Shown here: one piece after another, positions 59,233 to 64,000 of the stretch
Position numbering within the stretch: position 1 is the stretch's first letter
How the letters are laid out: every line of letters begins with the position of its first letter
NCBI RefSeq assembly: GCF_023746555.1
Contig: NZ_CP098755.1
Span: 4,596,001-4,660,000, forward strand
Source of the DNA: Brevibacillus ruminantium
GTDB taxonomy: Bacteria > Bacillota > Bacilli > Brevibacillales > Brevibacillaceae
Direction of reading: 5' to 3'
DNA: 64,000 nucleotides
Made by a program: the position numbers and the translations under genes
Notes under the pieces: generated by a model
The model's database searches: none
Seen by the model: only the letters and a program-made list of their open reading frames with translations
Told to the model about the DNA's origin: nothing

Positions 59233-60117
59233 CTAGGCAGCCGTTTTTCTTCTGCGCGATTTCACCGGTTTAATCAAATAAATAGACAAACTCAAGCAAA
59301 TCAAGGTAATTGCTGCAAAAAACAAGCAGTAAATCACATACGGGTCTAAAGGCAGGATCGTATAGTTGGTGCTCCCGCTTCCCCGAAGGCCGCGGAACGG
59401 CCCTTCCCCGAAGATACCCAGCATCGCAAACAGCGGGTTCAGGCTGTGCAACAGATCGGGCCAGATCGGAAAGATCCCGTTGGTGATATTCTTCACCCTC
59501 CATTGGTAGCGAATCATCTCCCGGATCACCTCAGCCAGCACACTGGTCCCTGCAGAGTAGCCGAACACGAGTGCATAGCTGACTACCGTCGCAATCCCGG
59601 TCCGTTTGATCAGCGTGGATAAAAGCACACCCACGCTCCCCAGACCCAGCATGGTTACGACATAAAAACCGAATACCTGCAGCAACTGCACAGGGGAAAC
59701 GCCGCCGTACAGAAAGATGATGGCGTACAGAGGGATCGTGGCAAAAACAAGAAAAGTCATGAAACTGAGAGAAGCCAGCCATTTGCCCAGAATCAGCTTG
59801 GTCGCACTGATGTTGGTCGTCAGCAGGATGGACAGCGTCTGTCTTTCCCGCTCCCCGGAGATCACTCCGGCGGTCAAGCCTGGCACGACGAAGCAGATCA
59901 TCGCCAGCTGCAGCAGGGACAGCATCATGAACAAACCGCGCGTCTGGTTGGGATCATAGTAGCTTCCCGCTCCCGTCAGCAGAAATATAAAGGTGAGCGC
60001 CACTGTTCCCAGGACGAGCAAATACAGAGTAATCACCCAAGGCGAGCGCTTGGTCCGCATGCGCAGTTTCAATTCGTTCAACAAAACGGGGTTGCGCAGT
60101 CGCTGCAAGATGTTCAT
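59233..60117 (-). CDS. ABC transporter permease (ABC-2 type)
   Basis: 294 residues with six helices. The ABC-2/GldF-like plan is visible: NPVLLNELKLRMRTKRSPWV, ITLYLLVLGTVALTFIFLLT, the conserved VVPGLTAGVISGERERQTLS and ILLTTNISATKLILGKWLAS coupling region, and the C-terminal VIYCLFFAAITLICLSLSIY. It shares ATGA with the ATPase gene upstream and ends two bases before the coiled-coil gene. With the ATPase it forms a simple type-V-like exporter or membrane mechanotransmitter. Substrate unknown. Confidence 0.9.
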   Translation of the reverse strand: MNILQRLRNPVLLNELKLRMRTKRSPWVITLYLLVLGTVALTFIFLLTGAGSYYDPNQTRGLFMMLSLLQLAMICFVVPGLTAGVISGERERQTLSILLTTNISATKLILGKWLASLSFMTFLVFATIPLYAIIFLYGGVSPVQLLQVFGFYVVTMLGLGSVGVLLSTLIKRTGIATVVSYALVFGYSAGTSVLAEVIREMIRYQWRVKNITNGIFPIWPDLLHSLNPLFAMLGIFGEGPFRGLRGSGSTNYTILPLDPYVIYCLFFAAITLICLSLSIYLIKPVKSRRRKTAA

Positions 60118-61040
60118 GAGCCCACCCCCTTGGTGATTTCCAAAAAGATTTCTTCCAGATCTCCTTCGGCTTCGTTGAAGGCAGCGACAGGAAAACCGGC
60201 TACGGCGAGATTGTGAAGCAGTTCAACCTGCCCTTGGTCATCCCCGGAAAAACCCGTAACCAGCCAATTGCCCTCCCGCGTCACATTTGCAACTGCGGGT
60301 TGTTCCTTCAAATACGTGACCGCTTCCTCCAGACGATCCAGGAGGCGAATGCGAAGCACCCGTTTTTCCTGCATTTTGGCGTAAATTTCTTCGACTTTTC
60401 CAAAAGCAATCAGGCTGCCTTCCTCAATCACACCGATCACGTCACACATCTCCGCCAGCTCGGGCAGGATATGAGAACTGATGATAATCGTTTTTCCCAT
60501 GTCCCGCAGTTCCTTCAAAATCTCCCGAAGCTCGATCCGCGCTCTTGGGTCGAGGCCCGAGGCCGGCTCATCGAGAATCAGCACCTCAGGATTGTGCACC
60601 AGACAACGGGCTAATCCAAGACGCTGCTTCATTCCCCGGGAGAGCGAATCGACATAGGCATCGCGCTTGTGACTGAGATTGACCAGCTCCAAAAGCTGCG
60701 GGATGATCTGCCGGCGCTCGTGCGGCGGGATGTCGTAGTTGGCGCCGTAAAAGTCCAAATACTCTTCGGCGGTCAAATTGTCGTACACGCCGAAAAAGTC
60801 GGGCATATACCCAATCAGCTTCCGCACCTCGCGGGGATGCTTGGTCACCTCGTAACCGCCCACGTACGCACTGCCGCTGGATGGCTCCAGCAGGGTGGCC
60901 AGGATGGACATGGTGGTGGATTTTCCTGCTCCGTTGGGGCCGACAAATCCAAAAACCGTTCCTTTGCCAATCTCCAGGGAGATTCCTTTCAGCGCTTCCA
61001 TTTTTCCATAGCGTTTGCGTAATTGATCAATCTGGATCAC
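60114..61040 (-). CDS. ABC transporter ATP-binding protein
   Basis: 308 residues. Walker A GPNGAGKS at 34-41, signature DSLSRGMKQRLGLARCLV, Walker B LILDEPASGLDPRARIEL, the H-loop His in IIISSHILPELAEMC, and a C-terminal extension of about 80 residues (VLRIRLLDRLEEAVTYLKEQ). It is the CcmA/GldA-like class of ABC-2 ATPases. It overlaps both neighbours by four bases (the secreted-protein gene before it and the permease gene after). Its partner permease follows directly. Confidence 0.95.
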   Translation of the reverse strand: MIQIDQLRKRYGKMEALKGISLEIGKGTVFGFVGPNGAGKSTTMSILATLLEPSSGSAYVGGYEVTKHPREVRKLIGYMPDFFGVYDNLTAEEYLDFYGANYDIPPHERRQIIPQLLELVNLSHKRDAYVDSLSRGMKQRLGLARCLVHNPEVLILDEPASGLDPRARIELREILKELRDMGKTIIISSHILPELAEMCDVIGVIEEGSLIAFGKVEEIYAKMQEKRVLRIRLLDRLEEAVTYLKEQPAVANVTREGNWLVTGFSGDDQGQVELLHNLAVAGFPVAAFNEAEGDLEEIFLEITKGVGS

Positions 61041-63415
61041 GGACGGCTCACCTTTCCTTCCACGCTGATCACCGGCGTGCCCAAGTGGCGGTGATCATTA
61101 AAGCTGTGCGAAAACTTGATTCGCAGCACTCCCTCCGAAGAGAGGTATGTCGGCGTTTTGTCACTGGTCATCGTGTTGTTGGCAAATGCATTGTCGTACG
61201 CTTCAAACGCTCCTGTTTTCCAGTTGAACACCTCTTTGTCAAACGTCGTGTTATCTTCTGACCAGGTGTATAGGTAAATATTTTTAATTTGCAGGTTCTT
61301 TTCCTTCGGTTTGATATCAAAGTCGAAGGTCACATCCCCCGATCCGCGCACTATAAAGCCATCGCCGACGTCATCCACGCCTACACTGCTTCCTACCCGA
61401 ATCGCGGGAAACTCGTCAGCCGGATAGTAGGCGTAGCCTTCCGGTGACGGCTTGATCGTGAGAGGCGAGGCCATCAGCGCGATACTGTAGGGCTTGAACC
61501 CTTTTTCGTTCACATCGATCTCGACGACAGGCTGATCGACCCAGCCCACCAGCTGCACCGGTGCATTTCCCTTGCCAGAGCTGCGCCGACTCTCCTCCAT
61601 AATATCCACCATGTACTCTTCTCTGGTGCTTTCGTAACCGGGGTTGGACTGGTATTGCGCAGGCAGGAACTGATAGCCGCGGCTCCGGTTTCGAGCGGGG
61701 CGCGTCTGCAGGGTCGGATCAAATTTCAAATCAACATCGATGGTTTGTCCCGGTGCCAGCTCGGGGAATTTCTGCGTCTGCGTGTCGGATGCGACGGTGA
61801 CATCCCGAAGCGTATAGACCGTTTTATTGGTCACTGTCCCTTTGAGTGCTCCTTCTACATAGCGAAGATCAGATTCCAGGCTGCCGACATCAGAGAGGAA
61901 CTGCTCGGTCCCCAGCTTTCGCATCGACCAAAATTCCACGTCCTTGAATTGGATTTGCGTCTGGTCAGGCTGTGCCCATACCCAGGCTGTCGGTTCCGTC
62001 CTATCTGTGCTTCGAGAGAAGAGCGGCCAAACCCGGCCGTTTCCTTTGACAGAAACCTCGTAATCGCTGCTGCGGGGAACAAACATGGCGGCTACCGCCT
62101 TCGCATTGGCCTTGCCATCGCCGAGCAGCTGGACAAAACTCACTTGATGGAGCAATGGCGTCGTTCCGCGCTGCATGGCGCCCACCAGGAAAATGCCGAT
62201 TCCCGTCACGATGGCAAGCGCGGGGACGGCTCCCCACATCAGGCTCTGCTTCCGCTTGCGGCGAAGCAGGAAGAACAAAATGGGTCCCGCGATGAGCGCA
62301 TACACGCCGAAAAAGAGGGCCAGCCATTTGATATCCGGCATTTTCAGCGCAGGAATCCGGTCGGCTGCGTTCTCCAGGGACCACATCCGGTCCATAGGAT
62401 CACGGTATGCGTTATTGATGGAAGACCCGAAGCCTTTGTTCATTACATCCGCCCAAAAACGGCTGTTTCCGCTCCAGCTTGCAACCGGTTCCTCGGCTAA
62501 ATCATAGGCAATGTACAGCACTTTTCCCTCGCCTACCGAACGGCTGGCGATCAGCGGGACGCCTGCTTCACTGTACAAGACACTCCCGCTTTTTACGGTA
62601 CCGGTGCTTACCGTAAGCGGTTTTTCCAGTACCGGTGCATTGTTTTTGTCTACCGTTAGGGCCTTCAATGTCGGAAGCGACGTGACCCCTGTCACTTCTA
62701 CAGGCGAAAGGTCTTTCAGCTCACCTGCTGTTTTTCCAAAGTGAGCCCCGCCCGACAGCATCAGCATGCCGCCAGCGGTTGTCCAGTCGCGAATCGCCTG
62801 TACCTGCTGCGCGTTCAAGCTGTCCAGGGCGAAGTTGTTGAGCAAAAGGATATCGATCATTTGCAGCTGCGAGCTGGCCAGTGGCATTTGCTCTGCCTGC
62901 AAGGGCAGGACGCGAACCGGATTGGAAAAGGCGGATTTTGACAGCGCCCCGAGAAAGTTGGCGGTATCCGGATGAGCCGCCAGAACTCCCACAAACAAGG
63001 TATCACCGCTGTATCTTCTCCCGCCAATTGGGGACTTGGCGATCACCGTATTTCCTTTCATCATAGAAACGTAGGTATTGGGACCGATCAGGTTTCCCGG
63101 CACGGAAATCGTGATTTGTTTGGTCGCACCCTTGGCGATCGAAATAGGCTGGTAATAGGCCGTGGTATATTGGTCTCCCCTGTCGCCAGCCGAGACGACC
63201 AGATTTCCCTCTATATCCGCGCCGCTATTGGTGACTGTCACCTGGATCGGGACCAATCCCCGATCTTTGTATTCCCCGCCGATCCCCCCTGTTACCGCCA
63301 ACTGCACAGGCGTCTCTGCCTGAACCGCAGGCAACCATTGGCCCGGTAAACCCGTGAATATCAGCAGGCAACTTAAAAAGGCGAAGAGCCATTGCTTGGA
63401 CTTCGTCACATTCAT
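61037..63415 (-). CDS. large secreted/membrane protein heading the MoxR-VWA-ABC operon
   Basis: About 792 residues. A signal peptide (KQWLFAFLSCLLIFTGLPGQ, cleavage after VQA) is followed by a CARDB-like beta-sandwich (RGLVPIQVTVTNSGADIEGN), a GATase1-like or GldG-like domain (IDILLLNNFALDSLNAQQVQ, WTTAGGMLMLSGGAHFGKT, about 185-330), two helices (WLALFFGVYALIAGPILFFL and ALAIVTGIGIFLVGAM, about 365-415) and a long extracellular C-terminal beta region of about 370 residues. GGAGG lies eight bases before the ATG at 63415. It shares ATGA with the ABC ATPase gene. No enzyme active site is visible (the Cys of a true amidotransferase is missing), so it is more likely a binding or scaffold subunit. 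Confidence 0.75.
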   Translation of the reverse strand: MNVTKSKQWLFAFLSCLLIFTGLPGQWLPAVQAETPVQLAVTGGIGGEYKDRGLVPIQVTVTNSGADIEGNLVVSAGDRGDQYTTAYYQPISIAKGATKQITISVPGNLIGPNTYVSMMKGNTVIAKSPIGGRRYSGDTLFVGVLAAHPDTANFLGALSKSAFSNPVRVLPLQAEQMPLASSQLQMIDILLLNNFALDSLNAQQVQAIRDWTTAGGMLMLSGGAHFGKTAGELKDLSPVEVTGVTSLPTLKALTVDKNNAPVLEKPLTVSTGTVKSGSVLYSEAGVPLIASRSVGEGKVLYIAYDLAEEPVASWSGNSRFWADVMNKGFGSSINNAYRDPMDRMWSLENAADRIPALKMPDIKWLALFFGVYALIAGPILFFLLRRKRKQSLMWGAVPALAIVTGIGIFLVGAMQRGTTPLLHQVSFVQLLGDGKANAKAVAAMFVPRSSDYEVSVKGNGRVWPLFSRSTDRTEPTAWVWAQPDQTQIQFKDVEFWSMRKLGTEQFLSDVGSLESDLRYVEGALKGTVTNKTVYTLRDVTVASDTQTQKFPELAPGQTIDVDLKFDPTLQTRPARNRSRGYQFLPAQYQSNPGYESTREEYMVDIMEESRRSSGKGNAPVQLVGWVDQPVVEIDVNEKGFKPYSIALMASPLTIKPSPEGYAYYPADEFPAIRVGSSVGVDDVGDGFIVRGSGDVTFDFDIKPKEKNLQIKNIYLYTWSEDNTTFDKEVFNWKTGAFEAYDNAFANNTMTSDKTPTYLSSEGVLRIKFSHSFNDHRHLGTPVISVEGKVSRP

Positions 63416-63511
63416 TTCTTCTACCTCCACCGACGACTTAAGCTGATCCAGCTTGCTAAGGGTTATGACGTATAAAAGGGGGGAAAGGCTACAGGTTGAT
63501 TCAAAATGAGG

Positions 63512-63549
63512 AAAAATAATAGCTTCCCGATCCGAGGTGGATGGGAAGC
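63512..63549 (-). terminator. Rho-independent terminator after the edge gene
   Basis: Stem GCTTCCCATCC / GATCGGGAAGC and a T-rich tail (TATTATTTTTCC) on the minus strand. It separates the unknown gene at the window edge from the large operon. Confidence 0.75.
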
Positions 63550-63559
63550 CACTAATTTC

Positions 63560-64000
63560 TTACGCTTTTACTTCCATAAAAAAGACAGACAAGAACTTTC
63601 TCACGCTGATGCGGCACTTGGTCGTCTTTTCGCCTGCCTCCAGCTCTTGCATGCGTTGACGGACCTCTTGAAAATCAAACAGCCGCGGGGCGAAGTGCTC
63701 AAAGGTAGGATTGGCATAATCGGTTAAACCAAGCGATGACAAATGGCTAAATGCTTGCAGCACCATGCGCCTGATCCGCTGCTCCATGGCGCGCACTTCT
63801 TTTCCCATCGTCTGCTCGTCCAAAGTACCGTGCAGCTTCAGCAAAATCTGCGAATACAATTCCTTAAGCTGAATATCGCGCAATTGATCTCCCCTGCGCT
63901 CTTCTTGCGCGAGCCACTGGATGATCAAAAGCAGGTCAGGGGCCCCCGCCTCGCTTGCAATCCCGAGCTGGAGCAAAAGCTGCTGTCCTCGTTGCACCAA
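63560..64000 (-). CDS. unknown protein, probably partial (runs off the window)
   Basis: The last 146 residues of a minus-strand frame that is still open at the window edge. It is almost entirely helical by composition (LLLIIQWLAQEERRGDQLRD, IQLKELYSQILLKLHGTLDE, MEQRIRRMVLQAFSHL) and ends with the basic-hydrophobic strand CRISVRKFLSVFFMEVKA. The edge codons include TTG and GTG, so a start just at the edge cannot be excluded. I do not recognise the family. A terminator follows. Confidence 0.6.
   Translation of the reverse strand: MVQRGQQLLLQLGIASEAGAPDLLLIIQWLAQEERRGDQLRDIQLKELYSQILLKLHGTLDEQTMGKEVRAMEQRIRRMVLQAFSHLSSLGLTDYANPTFEHFAPRLFDFQEVRQRMQELEAGEKTTKCRISVRKFLSVFFMEVKA

Overview
The window looks like chromosomal DNA from a Gram-positive, aerobic, spore-former-type Bacillota, most likely Brevibacillus or a close relative. 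The basis is the gene set: a Bacillus-type spore-coat transglutaminase, an ywbI-ywbH-ywbG-like murein-hydrolase regulator set, MetA carrying the acetyl-CoA-type residue, AddAB rather than RecBCD, a caa3 oxidase with CtaA/B/G/M assembly factors, a DUF2512 (YndM-like) protein, and moderately GC-rich coding DNA with strong AGGAGG ribosome sites. The genus is inferred from gene content, not from a marker gene. I saw no rRNA, tRNA, CRISPR array or transposase.

Layout. 150-4467: tgl, then dsrE-like/lysR/lrgA/lrgB and metA, all on the minus strand. 4468-6400: an AT-richer accessory patch with a 201-bp hairpin repeat, decayed small genes and a small membrane protein. 6397-11657: cupin, codA and codB (preceded by a PyrR-type attenuator), pncB and a thioredoxin-like protein. 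11845-15003: eutH with a long attenuator-like leader, and a divergent tetR-MBL hydrolase pair with three operator palindromes. 15366-19644: a PH-domain membrane protein, then an ECF sigma factor flanked by two YcdB/YcdC-domain proteins, one a probable anti-sigma factor. 19768-32073: sbcD-sbcC-addB-addA, the double-strand-break processing enzymes. 32234-33127: an unknown secreted protein.

33300-43997: the cytochrome caa3 oxidase locus on the minus strand. ctaCDEF (structural subunits) and ctaG-ctaM-ctaB-ctaA (assembly and heme A synthesis) are separated by about 3.3 kb holding a small papain-like/NlpC-like protein, a copper-amine-oxidase-N-type secreted protein, a 24-bp tandem repeat and two copies of the hairpin repeat. 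44358-49680: an SDR oxidoreductase, DUF2512 protein, DHA2-type MFS exporter, SurA-N-like foldase, a coiled-coil tail-anchored protein and a DegV protein. 49847-63415: one long, tightly packed minus-strand operon with a large secreted/membrane protein, an ABC ATPase and permease, a coiled-coil/Gly-Asn-repeat membrane protein, a MoxR AAA+ ATPase, a DUF58 protein, two VWA membrane proteins and a methyltransferase. The window ends inside an unknown gene.

The least explained signals are: (1) an interspersed 200-bp repeat with about 20-bp inverted ends and an internal stem that changes sequence between copies while keeping its pairing; (2) the MoxR-DUF58-VWA-ABC operon, whose combination suggests a single envelope machine; (3) the structured eutH leader; and (4) decayed small genes near 5.1-5.9 kb. 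Starts were often moved downstream of the longest frame because a strong ribosome-binding site sits inside it; each such choice is stated.
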